From Gracilimonas sp964505215 (GTDB taxonomy: Bacteria > Bacteroidota > Rhodothermia > Balneolales > Balneolaceae), in assembly GCA_964505215.1 (NCBI GenBank), contig CAZDGU010000011.1, positions 1-64,000 of the forward strand: a DNA stretch of 64,000 nt, given 5' to 3'. Of the stretch, positions 25,458-34,310 are shown piece after piece (within the stretch, counting starts at the first letter, position 1; the number at the start of each line of letters is the position of its first letter). A program made the position numbers and the translations under genes. The notes under the pieces were generated by a model. It saw nothing but the letters and a program-made list of their open reading frames with translations. It did not search any database and was not told the origin of the DNA.

Positions 25458-26797
25458 TGGATAATTCGTCAAAAAAAGCGTTAGATTTTGTACTTTCTCA
25501 ACTGGAGGAGTGGAAGTCTTCTTTTGGAGCGTGGGAACAAGACCCCACGCTTTTTGTTTCTGACGAGAAAATAACGGAAGTATTTACGGAGCTGAGTCGC
25601 CGGCTGAAGGGGAACTACCCTTTTCATCACCCCGTTTATGCCGGGCAAATGTTAAAGCCGCCTCATTCCTTAACCTGGGCAGCATATGCGCTGGCCATGT
25701 CTGTGAATCCCAATAACCACGCGCTGGATGGCGGTCCGCCTTCTTCCGAAATGGAGAAAGAAGCGGTAGCTGAACTCGCTCACTTTTTTGGTTATGGAGA
25801 TACTTTTCTGGGCCACTTAACGGCCGGCGGAACTATCGCAAACTTAGAAGCCCTTTGGATAGCCCGCGAATCTCATCCCGATAAAAAAATCGCATTTTCT
25901 GAAAACTCTCATTATACCCACCAACGTATGTGTGGCGTTCTAAGGGTTGAAGGCGTGGAAGTTTCTCTACGACCATCGGGTGCATTTAATCTGGATGCCA
26001 TCAACCCAAAAGAAATAGGTACTATAGTAGTTACGCTGGGCACTACCGGATTGGGAGAAGTGGAGCCGCTGGAGCAGGTGCTGCCGTGGGCCCAAAAACA
26101 CGGAATTCGTATTCATATAGATGCTGCTTATGGCGGATTTTTCAGAGCGCTGAAGGATGCGGAGCTGAAAGAAGAGCCCGCCTGGAAACTGATGCAGGAA
26201 GCAGACAGCCTGGTGGTAGATCCTCATAAACATGGATTACAGCCGTATGGATGCGGTTGTGTGCTCTTTAAAGATCCGGCTGTGGGAACATTCTATAAGC
26301 ACGATTCGCCTTATACCTATTTTACTTCCGATGATTTACACCTGGGGGAAATCAGTCTGGAATGTTCGCGAGCCGGAGCAGCTGCCGTGGCTTTTTGGGC
26401 TACGCTCCAAATGTTCCCTTTGAAAGAAAATGAAGGCTTTGGGCCGATATTAAAGAAGTGCTTGCAGGCCGCACGTACCATGTATGAGTTAGTTAAAGCC
26501 AGCCCAAAACTGAAAGCTTACAAACAACCTGAACTGGATATTTTAGGGTATTTCCCATCGGATGCAAAAACCACTTCAGAAATTTCAGCCGCATCACAAG
26601 CCGTGTTTGATGCGGGAATGGACAACCAATGCTTTTATTTATCATTATATAAAGTTTCGGCAGATGCTTTTCACCGGCTTCATCCTGAATATGAGGTAAA
26701 CACGGAGCAGGTAACTATATTAAGAAGTGTTTTTATGAAGCCGGAACACAAAGACTTTGTAAACGAGCTGGTCCAAAAAATAGAAGATTATTGTTGA
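25457..26797 (+). CDS. PLP-dependent decarboxylase, group II
   Basis: The 446-residue enzyme has the aspartate/glutamate/aromatic amino-acid decarboxylase fold. Recognisable are GHLTAGGTIANLEAL (cofactor phosphate site), His152 in ENSHYTHQ stacking on PLP, VTLGTTGLGEVEPL, Asp222 in HIDAAYGGF, and the Schiff-base Lys258 in VVDPHKHGLQPYGCG. The substrate cannot be fixed; tyrosine, glutamate, aspartate and 2,4-diaminobutyrate decarboxylases are all related. It is translationally coupled to the DUF3078 gene by a one-base overlap, which is odd for an outer-membrane/cytoplasmic pair. Confidence 0.85.
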   Translation: MDNSSKKALDFVLSQLEEWKSSFGAWEQDPTLFVSDEKITEVFTELSRRLKGNYPFHHPVYAGQMLKPPHSLTWAAYALAMSVNPNNHALDGGPPSSEMEKEAVAELAHFFGYGDTFLGHLTAGGTIANLEALWIARESHPDKKIAFSENSHYTHQRMCGVLRVEGVEVSLRPSGAFNLDAINPKEIGTIVVTLGTTGLGEVEPLEQVLPWAQKHGIRIHIDAAYGGFFRALKDAELKEEPAWKLMQEADSLVVDPHKHGLQPYGCGCVLFKDPAVGTFYKHDSPYTYFTSDDLHLGEISLECSRAGAAAVAFWATLQMFPLKENEGFGPILKKCLQAARTMYELVKASPKLKAYKQPELDILGYFPSDAKTTSEISAASQAVFDAGMDNQCFYLSLYKVSADAFHRLHPEYEVNTEQVTILRSVFMKPEHKDFVNELVQKIEDYC

Positions 26798-26856
26798 GTC
26801 TGCTTTTCAAGGAATCATTCCAATAATTTCCTGCATCTCACCCCAAGCCCGTTCAT

Positions 26857-26886
26857 CCTTGTTGCAAAGCTCCGGCTTCGCATTGC
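26857..26886. repeat. REPIN-like repeat family A, degenerate half copy
   Basis: The words 'ttgttgcaaagctccggcttcgcattgc' (shortened here) repeat the TCCGG-loop hairpin of family A in decayed form. It precedes the same 'taaccgccgg' context as the copy at 29460. Confidence 0.45.
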
Positions 26887-26959
26887 TTTAACCGCCGGCA
26901 ATTACTTTTTATTGATGAACTTCCAATTCTTAACATACTGAACCCAATCGACTTTCCTG

Positions 26960-27090
26960 TTCATTTTGGCTTGATCCAAAACGAACCAAAAGATCAAGAA
27001 AACACAAGATGTTCACCACTCTATACACTGAGAGGTGAGCTGCTTACCAAAGGGTTTGAGCGTTGATCCGGCGACTTCCGGTGTTTAGAT
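26960..27090 (+). repeat. Interspersed repeat family D
   Basis: It starts 'ttcattttggcttgatcc', can fold by CTTGATC ... GATCAAG, and continues 'aagaaaacacaagatgttc', 'gtgagctgcttacc', 'gtttgagcgttg'. The same words in the same order occur at 48829-48985. The opening palindrome is a known kind of intergenic repeat in Bacteroidota. Confidence 0.6.
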
Positions 27091-27096
27091 TCGTTG

Positions 27097-27206
27097 TCGG
27101 AAATTATATTTAAGATTTAAAATCACGGATTAAGGGGATTACGCGGATGGCACGGATTTGCTTTAATCCTACACATCATATCAATCCTAAAAATCCTAAT
27201 CCAAAG
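27097..27206 (+). repeat. Repeat family C ('aatcc'), left copy flanking the endonuclease gene
   Basis: About 110 bases: 'cggaaattatatttaag', 'aatcacggattaagggg', 'ggcacggatttgctttaa', 'tcctacacatcat', 'aatcctaaaaatcctaatcc'. A direct copy lies at 29524-29632 on the other side of the endonuclease gene. Confidence 0.75.
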
Positions 27207-27273
27207 AAGTGGATGTTCGATCCGGGATTGGACCGGTTTCACCCACTTAATCTTTGCTGCATAATGACAGCCA

Positions 27274-29268
27274 CTACTTAGAAAGTACCATTTTTTGCGT
27301 CAACGTTATCTCATTAGTCTGTAATTGATAAAAATACACGCCACTTGAGAGTGCTGATGCATCAAAGCGGGCGGTGTGTAAGCCGGCGCTCTTTATGCCG
27401 TCCGTCAGTGTAGCCACTTTTTTACCGAGCACGTTATAAACCGACAGGCTTACATTTGTGGCATTTTTTAGCTCAAAACGGATGGTAGTTTCCGGATTGA
27501 ATGGATTCGGAAAGTTTTGATGAAGCACAAATTGCTCAGCCAAATCAGCTTCTCTTTCAGTAGAAACAGGCAACTTGATGGTTTGGTTGGTGTTAACCGC
27601 TCCCTTTGTATTCGGATCAGTATTCTCCCATGTAAAGTCATCGTATTTAGAACCGGTTCCTGCCAGCGACAGTGAGTTGGTAATAGGCGCCGATTTGCTT
27701 TCTTCTGCTCCAATATCCGTGCTTTCAACATTTTGGGCAGGACCTTCGGTGGCCGTAAAGACACCTTCATAGGAAATAAACTGAATAAGCTCACCGTCAA
27801 TATCCAGGCTCATTCCATCCGGAGAGCCATTTTGGAGCCCGTTTGCAGGTAAATCTACATAATAAAATGAGATGCCGTTTTCAGTATCACCGGCCATAAA
27901 ATCGGTTCCCGAATAGGTTGCGTACGAAGAGCCGTTGCTTCCGTTATACAGGGTAAGCGTTACGTTAGAAAGGTCTGCAAACTCGGCATTTACGGCAATT
28001 TCAACAAATTCATTCTGATCGCCACCATCATTATCGTAATGAAATTCATTAACCCATACACTGCTCGGCGCCGTTCCATCGTTATCGCGCAGGCTGATTT
28101 CCAGCGTATCAGGTGGTGCAATAAACGCATGTGCAGGCCCGTCTACATTTTGCAGCGTGAAAAACAGAGTTTCATTCACTTCTTCCTCGGCATCATCAAT
28201 AAAAGTGAGCGTAAACGACTGGCGTTGGATTGAACCGGCCGGAAAATTCAGAGTGGCGGTAGAAAAGGACTCAAAGTCGGAGCCGGGCGTGGCTGTTCCG
28301 CCGGCGTAGGCAACCTCAACGGTGGTGGCCGTATCTGCATTGGGATTTGTAATGGCCACTTCAATATTCACGCTACCGTCGCTTTCCACAAAGTTCAGCA
28401 CAGAAGCCGAAAAGCTGACGTTGGTTTGGCTGATATCACCTTCAAAATACGCACGTTCCGCCAAAGTAGGATCAATCACAAACGGATTTACTTCATTTCC
28501 CTGAATGGCCGCAATGGCGCAGGTGCGGTTATATTCTATGGTTGAAACGGAATCCTTACTGTTCCAGGCTCTGAGATATTCTTTTTGAACCTCGAAAAAG
28601 TTGGGATCGGCCGCATCTGCCTGTGTCTTATACATGGTGTAAAAATAGAACGCGGCGCGGGCAATATCGCCCTTCACCGATTCGCGCGGCTCCCAGCTGC
28701 GGTTATAAGACGGATGGGGGTGAGATTCGCGAAACTCGCTGTATTCATCAATAACATTTCCATCGGGTACGGCAGTGCTTTGGTCTAATCGCCACCAGTT
28801 ATCGGTTTCCGCATCCGGGATGTCTATAAAAGGAGCATTTCCGCGCGAGCTGTTGGCCCGCGTGTAGGCAGGAAACAGATGGTGCATATCTGACCTGGCC
28901 GGTTCCGATGAAGCACCTTTACTTTGGGGCCAGCTGTGCTCGGCATTAATGTCTTTGCTGTAGGCATCGGTGCTTGGGTCAGCATTGGGATCCAGCGTAA
29001 TGGTGTAGCCGGTGTAAATGCCGGTTACTTCTCCGCCGTGATTATCAATATCGCCGTATAAAATATCCCGCGCGGGATTGTAGCCAATATTATCGGTAGT
29101 GCCATATTCCTGAACCAAAGCGGTAATCAGCGCCTGACCGGTGAGTTCCGGAAAAATAGAGGTGCCCTGTGCCGGACAGCTTTGCGCATATAAGTTTGGA
29201 AGGGAAAGAAAAAAATACAAACACAGCAAAGCCGTAATGCGCTTTATAAGCAGAGAAAAGTGAACCAT
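27274..29268 (-). CDS. Secreted endonuclease I (NucM/EndA family) with Calx-beta and T9SS sorting domains
   Basis: The 664-residue exported nuclease has a signal peptide ending LYAQ (residue 29). The endonuclease I domain spans about 45-270, with INAEHSWPQS (catalytic His111), the metal/DNA motif RSDMHHLFP (126-133) and the downstream FIDIPDAETDNWWRLD. A Calx-beta repeat covers about 283-395. A lamin-tail-like beta region follows (about 405-560, WVNEFHYDNDGGDQNEFVEI). The C-terminal 80 residues are a type A T9SS sorting domain (LHQNFPNPFNPETTIRF ... GVYFYQLQT). It likely degrades extracellular DNA for phosphate or nutrients. The gene is bracketed by 110-bp direct repeats. Confidence 0.92.
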   Translation of the reverse strand: MVHFSLLIKRITALLCLYFFLSLPNLYAQSCPAQGTSIFPELTGQALITALVQEYGTTDNIGYNPARDILYGDIDNHGGEVTGIYTGYTITLDPNADPSTDAYSKDINAEHSWPQSKGASSEPARSDMHHLFPAYTRANSSRGNAPFIDIPDAETDNWWRLDQSTAVPDGNVIDEYSEFRESHPHPSYNRSWEPRESVKGDIARAAFYFYTMYKTQADAADPNFFEVQKEYLRAWNSKDSVSTIEYNRTCAIAAIQGNEVNPFVIDPTLAERAYFEGDISQTNVSFSASVLNFVESDGSVNIEVAITNPNADTATTVEVAYAGGTATPGSDFESFSTATLNFPAGSIQRQSFTLTFIDDAEEEVNETLFFTLQNVDGPAHAFIAPPDTLEISLRDNDGTAPSSVWVNEFHYDNDGGDQNEFVEIAVNAEFADLSNVTLTLYNGSNGSSYATYSGTDFMAGDTENGISFYYVDLPANGLQNGSPDGMSLDIDGELIQFISYEGVFTATEGPAQNVESTDIGAEESKSAPITNSLSLAGTGSKYDDFTWENTDPNTKGAVNTNQTIKLPVSTEREADLAEQFVLHQNFPNPFNPETTIRFELKNATNVSLSVYNVLGKKVATLTDGIKSAGLHTARFDASALSSGVYFYQLQTNEITLTQKMVLSK

Positions 29269-29459
29269 TATTTAGCCTTCAAAAGATTGAGAATTATAAG
29301 AATAAGAAAAGTGGTGACGGCATAATTTACGGTTGTGCCGGTAGAAGCTTCCCGAACCGTATTAACAGGAATTACACATCCAAAATATAAGAGAGTTGAA
29401 CCAAAAGTGTAGGGTAATTAATAAATAAAATTGCTTTATCCTCATTCTCCAACCACCCC

Positions 29460-29512
29460 CTCGTTGCTAAGCTCCGGCTTAGCAACGCAGTCCACGAAGC
29501 TCCGGCTTCGCA
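29460..29512. repeat. REPIN-like repeat family A, half copy
   Basis: CTCGT, hairpin TTGCTAAGC-tcc-GGCTTAGCAA, link CGCAGTCCA, hairpin CGAAGC-tcc-GGCTTCG. This is the left half of the family A element in near-perfect form. Confidence 0.7.
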
Positions 29513-29523
29513 TGTTCTAACTA

Positions 29524-29632
29524 CCGGAAATTACATTTTAGGTTTAGAATCGTGGATTAAGAAAATTACTCAGAAGGCACGGATTTATTTTAATCCTACA
29601 CATCTCACCAATCCTAAAAATCCTAATCTAAA
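29524..29632 (+). repeat. Repeat family C ('aatcc'), right copy flanking the endonuclease gene
   Basis: Direct copy of 27097-27206 in the same orientation, with 'ccggaaattacatttta', 'ggattaag', 'ggcacggatttattttaa', 'tcctacacatct' and 'aatcctaaaaatcctaatc'. Together with the upstream family A half copy it repeats the layout found on the left side of the gene. The rest of the gap 29269-29810 shows no gene. Confidence 0.75.
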
Positions 29633-29810
29633 GGATGAGATTTGTAACTTGTTCACCTGTATAATCTCATTCCACAAGCCCGAACTGAGAAAATAGTCCG
29701 GTTAGCTCCAGCTTAGTTTAGCCATATTGAAATCAAAGATATCCAAAGTTGAAAATAACCATACAATCAAATACACTGTTGCCAACTATTCCAAATAAAA
29801 AACTCAACAC

Positions 29811-30026
29811 ATGAAGTGGAAAGCATTCTTTCAAAGTTTTATTGGTGCCTTGATTGGAATATTTGTGTTTGAATTCTTTTTTGAAGAATTAGAGCCATTC
29901 CAAAGCTATTGGGCCAATTATATAACGGAATTGGCATTGCTCTTTACCTGTATATCGGGAGGGATATTCTTGACAAATACTGTAACGAAAAAGATTTCAT
30001 TCTTTCAAAAAGAAGAAAATTCCTAA
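29811..30026 (+). CDS. Small two-helix membrane protein
   Basis: The 71-residue protein has two membrane helices (FIGALIGIFVFEFFFE at about 10-26 and ALLFTCISGGIFLTNTV at about 42-58) and a lysine-rich C-terminus. No family is recognised. It stands alone between repeats and the minus-strand thiamine-binding-like gene. The hydrophobic pattern and a start preceded by an A-rich leader make it plausible, but it may be only a lineage-specific gene. Confidence 0.5.
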   Translation: MKWKAFFQSFIGALIGIFVFEFFFEELEPFQSYWANYITELALLFTCISGGIFLTNTVTKKISFFQKEENS

Positions 30027-30159
30027 ATGCATCAACTGCGGATTAAACCAATTGCTCGTATGGAAATCAGAGGTTTACTGAGTTGAAACTCTCGGCTAAT
30101 TGTTTTGGTACAGCCTAAAAATATTTTTGGCTGACTTAAAAACTCCGGGAGCGTCTCCT

Positions 30160-30408
30160 TTAATTCGCCTCAGGGCTCAACAACTCTACATGAAAACGAA
30201 ACTTTTCGTACTCAAGCGACATGGTGTCGTACAAATCCTTAATAATTTCAAAAACCACTTTTGGTGCACCTATAACTGTGGTTGATAAATAGCCGACTTC
30301 AATGTCAACATCATACTGGGCCAGATGCTCTAACAATTCTTGTACTTTCTCACGGGGATCTTCATTTGATGATAAGGGAATAAAAGTTAACTGGGCAATG
30401 GTTTTCAT
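30160..30408 (-). CDS. MTH1187/YkoF-like thiamine-binding family protein
   Basis: The 82-residue cytoplasmic protein has the ferredoxin-like beta-alpha-beta pattern of the MTH1187/YqgV family: AQLTFIPLSSNEDPREKVQELLEHL, then the strand region VDIEVGYLSTTVIGAP, and a helix KVVFEIIKDLYDTM. Family members bind thiamine or a similar small ligand. The minus strand carries TACCTTTG (30449-30442), a TAnnTTTG-type promoter element about 34 bases before the start. No TPP riboswitch is visible nearby. Confidence 0.65.
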   Translation of the reverse strand: MKTIAQLTFIPLSSNEDPREKVQELLEHLAQYDVDIEVGYLSTTVIGAPKVVFEIIKDLYDTMSLEYEKFRFHVELLSPEAN

Positions 30409-30515
30409 ACATCAAGCAATTACTTAGTTTAATTGTACCCTCAAAGGTAATATAGAATTATCAAAGGGGCTAAATCCAATTTATAATTAAATATGAAACG
30501 TAATCCGGAAGATTA

Positions 30516-30926
30516 ATGAAGTTATTACATGAATTTAAAAAGTTTATTTCGCGTGGAAATGTGATAGAATTGGCTGTAGGCCTGGTAATGGCTACTTATT
30601 TTGGCGCCATTGTTAAATCATTTGTAAACGATATTATTATGCCGCCCGTAGGTTACTTAATTGCCGGTGTTGATTTCAGTGAATTAAAGATTAATATAGC
30701 CGAACGGGTTACATCCGACGGTACAATAGAGATGGTTGCAATTAATTATGGAACATTTTTAAACACGGTTATTACCTTTTTAATGGTCTCTTTTTCGGTT
30801 TTTATTTTGGTGCAATCGTATAACAGGTTTATTAAAAAATGGGAAAAGCAGGCTGAACCGACCCCGCAGAGGCCGACCAAAGAGGAGTTGTTGCTCGCAG
30901 AAATCCGCGACCTTTTAAAAAAATAA
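30516..30926 (+). CDS. mscL: Large-conductance mechanosensitive channel MscL
   Basis: It opens under membrane tension during hypo-osmotic shock and releases solutes. The 136 residues fit the family. The N-terminal amphipathic helix is followed by TM1 with the typical FISRGNVIELAVGLVMATYFGAIVKSFVNDIIMPP. A periplasmic loop is followed by TM2 (TFLNTVITFLMVSFSVFILVQ) and the charged C-terminal helical bundle ending EEELLLAEIRDLLKK-like. It is 67 bases upstream of the OPT transporter gene on the same strand, and co-transcription is possible. Confidence 0.97.
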   Translation: MKLLHEFKKFISRGNVIELAVGLVMATYFGAIVKSFVNDIIMPPVGYLIAGVDFSELKINIAERVTSDGTIEMVAINYGTFLNTVITFLMVSFSVFILVQSYNRFIKKWEKQAEPTPQRPTKEELLLAEIRDLLKK

Positions 30927-30993
30927 CATCTTGTACATCAACACTTAATTTTCGTTCTTTAAACCAAAATAAAATTCACCCAAAAAAATCATT

Positions 30994-33042
30994 ATGAGTA
31001 ATAAAAAACTTACTCCCTTTATATCTCCTGAGGATGATCTTCCCCAAATTACCGTCAAGGCCGTGGTGCTTGGCTTTGTATTATCAGCCATACTTGCGGG
31101 CGCTAATGCCTATTTAGGCCTTAAAGTGGGGATGACCGTTTCGGCCTCCATCCCGGCGGCCGTTATTTCTATGGCGGTGCTTAAGCTGTTTAAAAACTCA
31201 AATATTCTTGAAAATAACATTGTGCAAACGGCCGCATCAGCGGGAGAATCGCTGGCTGCAGGAGTTATATTTACACTTCCGGCGCTTATTTTGCTCAAAT
31301 ACTGGTTAGACTTTCCCTTTGTAGAAACCGCCGCAATTGCCATGTTTGGGGGAATTTTAGGTGTGCTGTTTACCATTCCGCTCCGCCGCGCACTTATTGT
31401 AGAAAGTGAGCTCCAGTTTCCCGAAGGTGTAGCAACCGGCGAGGTGCTGAAGGCCGGAACCGAAGGAGGAGCCGGTATCAAAACCATTATTCAGGCCGGG
31501 GTTGCAGCCGCATTGTTTAAGCTGAGCCAAACGGGATTGAAGATTTTTGCAGGTTCGGTAGGAGGCTCCGTAAAAGCCGGAAAATCCATTTTTGGCTTCG
31601 GGAGTGATCTCTCCGTTGCACTGCTGGCCGTGGGATATATTGTAGGTCTGAATATTGCCGTACTTATTTTTGCGGGGGGATTGATTTCCTGGCTGTTCGG
31701 AATTCCAATTTATATGGCCGTAACCAGTCCGGAAGAAATTTCGGCACTGGTGGGAGCCGCTGAGGGCTATGATGCTGCTTTGGCTATTTGGAGCCAGAAA
31801 ATCCGTTATTTAGGCGTTGGAGCCATGGTGGTGGGTGGCGTTTGGGCACTCATTTCTTTAGCCAAGCCTTTGGTAGATGGAATCAAGTCATCTATGACGG
31901 CAGTGAAAGAGCTGAAAAGCTCGGGCGCAGGAGATATTCCCAGAACGGAAATGGATACGCCTATAAACTATGTGTTTTGGGGAATACTTGGACTGGCCAT
32001 TCCCATTTTTATCGTGTTTATGTATGTGATTGACATCGATCACCTTTCGGTAAGTGCCGGTGCTTACTGGACAGCTATCACCTTTGGAGTGGTGTTTTCC
32101 TTATTTGCAGGATTTTTATTCTCATCCGTTGCCGGATATATGGCCGGATTGGTTGGCTCTTCCAATAACCCGATTTCCGGAGTGACCATTGCCACCGTGC
32201 TGGCCACTTCCCTCTGTTTGCTGGCTATTCTTGGAAGTCAGGTTGACTTCACCGCCGATATGGAAAAAGCCACCACCGCTGCCGCCGCTGCCATTATTGT
32301 AGGCGCTATGATTGCCTGTGCTGCAGCCCTTGCCGGTGATAATCTACAGGATTTAAAAGCCGGACAAATTGTAGGCGCTACTCCCTACAAACAGCAAATT
32401 ATGCAAATTGTGGGCGTAGTTGCGGCCGCTTTAGTGATTGCTCCCATTATGAGCCTGCTCTTTAACGCCTACGGATTGGGAGGTGTTTTCCCCAGAGAGG
32501 GAATGAATCCCGCAGAAATGCTAACCGCTCCCCAAGCCACGCTGATGCAGTCGGTAGCAGAAGGAGTTTTCGCCCAAAACTTAGAATGGGCCATGATTAT
32601 TATTGGCGGAGTGATTGCCGTTGCTATCATTATTTTGGATGAAATCCTGAAGCGCAAAGGCTCTGAATTCCGAACGCCTGTGCTTGCAGTTGCCGTAGGT
32701 ATTTACCTGCCGGTTGAGCTTTCCGTGCCCATTTTTATTGGCGGAATGATTGCCTGGGGAGCCGCAAAAGTAGTGAGAAAACGAGCTATTGCATCCGGCG
32801 ATGAAAGTCCCGAAGAAGCCGAAGAGGAAGCCGAACGTAAAGGCTTACTGTTTTCTTCAGGGTTGATAACGGGTGAGGCACTGATTGGAATTATCTTAGC
32901 CATACCTTTTGCACTTTTCGAAAGTACCGATGCTCTGCGCATTATGCCGGAAGGCTTAGGCTGGCTGACAGATCTGCTTGGAGTCGGTGCCGCTATCTTC
33001 TTCATAATCTGGCTGTATAAAGTAGCCGTAAAGAAAGACTGA
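30994..33042 (+). CDS. OPT family oligopeptide transporter
   Basis: The 682-residue inner-membrane protein has about 15 hydrophobic helices. It opens with the family's bacterial pattern LPQITVKAVVLGFVLSAILAGANAYLGLKVGMTVSASIPAA. Other family segments are the cytoplasmic loop region LQFPEGVATGEVLKAG, SSNNPISGVTIATVL and AGDNLQDLKAGQIVGATP. It is expected to take up short peptides or metal chelates by proton coupling; the substrate is not defined. A strong terminator follows 56 bases after the stop codon. Confidence 0.95.
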   Translation: MSNKKLTPFISPEDDLPQITVKAVVLGFVLSAILAGANAYLGLKVGMTVSASIPAAVISMAVLKLFKNSNILENNIVQTAASAGESLAAGVIFTLPALILLKYWLDFPFVETAAIAMFGGILGVLFTIPLRRALIVESELQFPEGVATGEVLKAGTEGGAGIKTIIQAGVAAALFKLSQTGLKIFAGSVGGSVKAGKSIFGFGSDLSVALLAVGYIVGLNIAVLIFAGGLISWLFGIPIYMAVTSPEEISALVGAAEGYDAALAIWSQKIRYLGVGAMVVGGVWALISLAKPLVDGIKSSMTAVKELKSSGAGDIPRTEMDTPINYVFWGILGLAIPIFIVFMYVIDIDHLSVSAGAYWTAITFGVVFSLFAGFLFSSVAGYMAGLVGSSNNPISGVTIATVLATSLCLLAILGSQVDFTADMEKATTAAAAAIIVGAMIACAAALAGDNLQDLKAGQIVGATPYKQQIMQIVGVVAAALVIAPIMSLLFNAYGLGGVFPREGMNPAEMLTAPQATLMQSVAEGVFAQNLEWAMIIIGGVIAVAIIILDEILKRKGSEFRTPVLAVAVGIYLPVELSVPIFIGGMIAWGAAKVVRKRAIASGDESPEEAEEEAERKGLLFSSGLITGEALIGIILAIPFALFESTDALRIMPEGLGWLTDLLGVGAAIFFIIWLYKVAVKKD

Positions 33043-33097
33043 TGAAGTAGAGAAGTAGATATGTAGAAATACAGTTAAGCTGTTTGATCCTTTTATT

Positions 33098-33136
33098 AAA
33101 TCCTCCGGGGAGCTAAAATCCCGGAGGATTTTTTAT
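33098..33136 (+). terminator. Rho-independent terminator after the OPT gene
   Basis: AAATCCTCCGGG-gagctaaaat-CCCGGAGGATTTTTT, a 12-base perfect stem with a T-run. The rest of the gap to 33418 has only short 'gcgaaacactgc' repeat words. Confidence 0.95.
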
Positions 33137-33418
33137 TTGTGTCAAGTAAATCTATTCGAGAAGTTGCTCCAAAATTTTCATTCTACCACTGCTAAGTGCT
33201 TATAAATCAAATCATTTATATAATAATAAAGTAGGAATGATGATATTCTATTTCTTAGATGAATTGCTGATTTTCGCAGTGCCTCAGCGAAACACTGCAT
33301 CAAACTCTGCGGAACACTGCGTGAAACCAAAAACCGAACTAAATTTTGGGATAACTTCTCAATCTATTCGCAGCTTTTATGCATCACTTTTGTGGAGCAC
33401 ATTCAAAAAAGAAGAGCG

Positions 33419-34228
33419 TCAATCCAGTTCAATCACTTCTATACTGCTTAGCGGTCGGCCCAGAAATCGCTCGGCCAGTTCGTGAAAGCGCTGGGGGCGA
33501 TCGCTGACGCAGCAGTGGAAAGATCCGCCGGCAGTATTGAGCAACTGCAGCTCTTTTAATTTGGCTTTAGCCGTTTCAGCAATAGAATCGGCAGAGTCAA
33601 TTATTTGAATGCTTTTATCGCTCAACACCCGGGTAATACTCTGTTTAAAAAGCGGATAATGCGTACATCCTAAAATAAGAGATTGGATGCCACTTCCTTC
33701 AAATCCCCCCAAATAATGATGCAGCGTTTGAAGGGCAATGTCATTATCCAGCCAGCCTTCTTCAGCCAAAGGAACCAGCAGTGGGCACGCCTGCTGGCTC
33801 ACTGTTATGGTATCATTAAGCGAGCGGATGGCTTCTACATAAGCCTGTGAGTTTACCGTGGCCAGCGTTCCAATCACCCCGACAGAATGCTGATTGGGTT
33901 GAGAAACAGCATGTTCCGCACCGGCTGTAATCACATCTAAAACAGGAATATCTCCGGCAGCCTGAATGATTTCTTTTTTGGCAGAGGCGGAAACGGTATT
34001 GCAGGCAATTAAAATCAGCTTCACCCCGCGCTTGAGTAAAAAACGGGTAATTTGAAGAGCATAAGCCCGTACGGTTTCTTCTGATTTTATACCGTAAGGC
34101 ACGCGCGCCGTATCGCCAAAGTAAAGAATGTTCTCGGTGGGGAGAGCCTGAATTACAGCTTTGGCAACCATGAGGCCGCCAATGCCTGAGTCAAAAATAC
34201 CGATGGGTGCGTTTTTTAAATCTTGCAA
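33419..34228 (-). CDS. murI: Glutamate racemase
   Basis: It converts L- to D-glutamate for peptidoglycan. The 269-residue enzyme has IGIFDSGIGGLMVAKAV (Asp13), the first catalytic Cys76 in LIACNTVSASAK and the second, Cys188, in LGCTHYPLF, plus YFGDTARVPYG. The frame's start is a TTG at 34228. Upstream there is no ATG/GTG in frame before the divergent TonB receptor's promoter region, so TTG is the likely start. The C-terminus extends about ten residues beyond the usual end and includes a Cys-Cys pair (SFHCCVSDRPQRF). Confidence 0.95.
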   Translation of the reverse strand: MQDLKNAPIGIFDSGIGGLMVAKAVIQALPTENILYFGDTARVPYGIKSEETVRAYALQITRFLLKRGVKLILIACNTVSASAKKEIIQAAGDIPVLDVITAGAEHAVSQPNQHSVGVIGTLATVNSQAYVEAIRSLNDTITVSQQACPLLVPLAEEGWLDNDIALQTLHHYLGGFEGSGIQSLILGCTHYPLFKQSITRVLSDKSIQIIDSADSIAETAKAKLKELQLLNTAGGSFHCCVSDRPQRFHELAERFLGRPLSSIEVIELD

Positions 34229-34310
34229 ATAAGTGCCGGTTATGGAATTAATTGTTGCAGGAAGGTATTCAATTCTTAAATCTTAATGCAAGGCTTTGTA
34301 CTTTGTTCCT

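Noticed and set aside
30409..30515. Possible TPP riboswitch near the thiamine-binding-like gene
   Set aside because: The conserved CTGAGA and ACCTGA words are absent.
33237..33485. 82-codon plus frame
   Set aside because: It is made of 'gcgaaacactgc' repeat words plus the antisense of the murI end.
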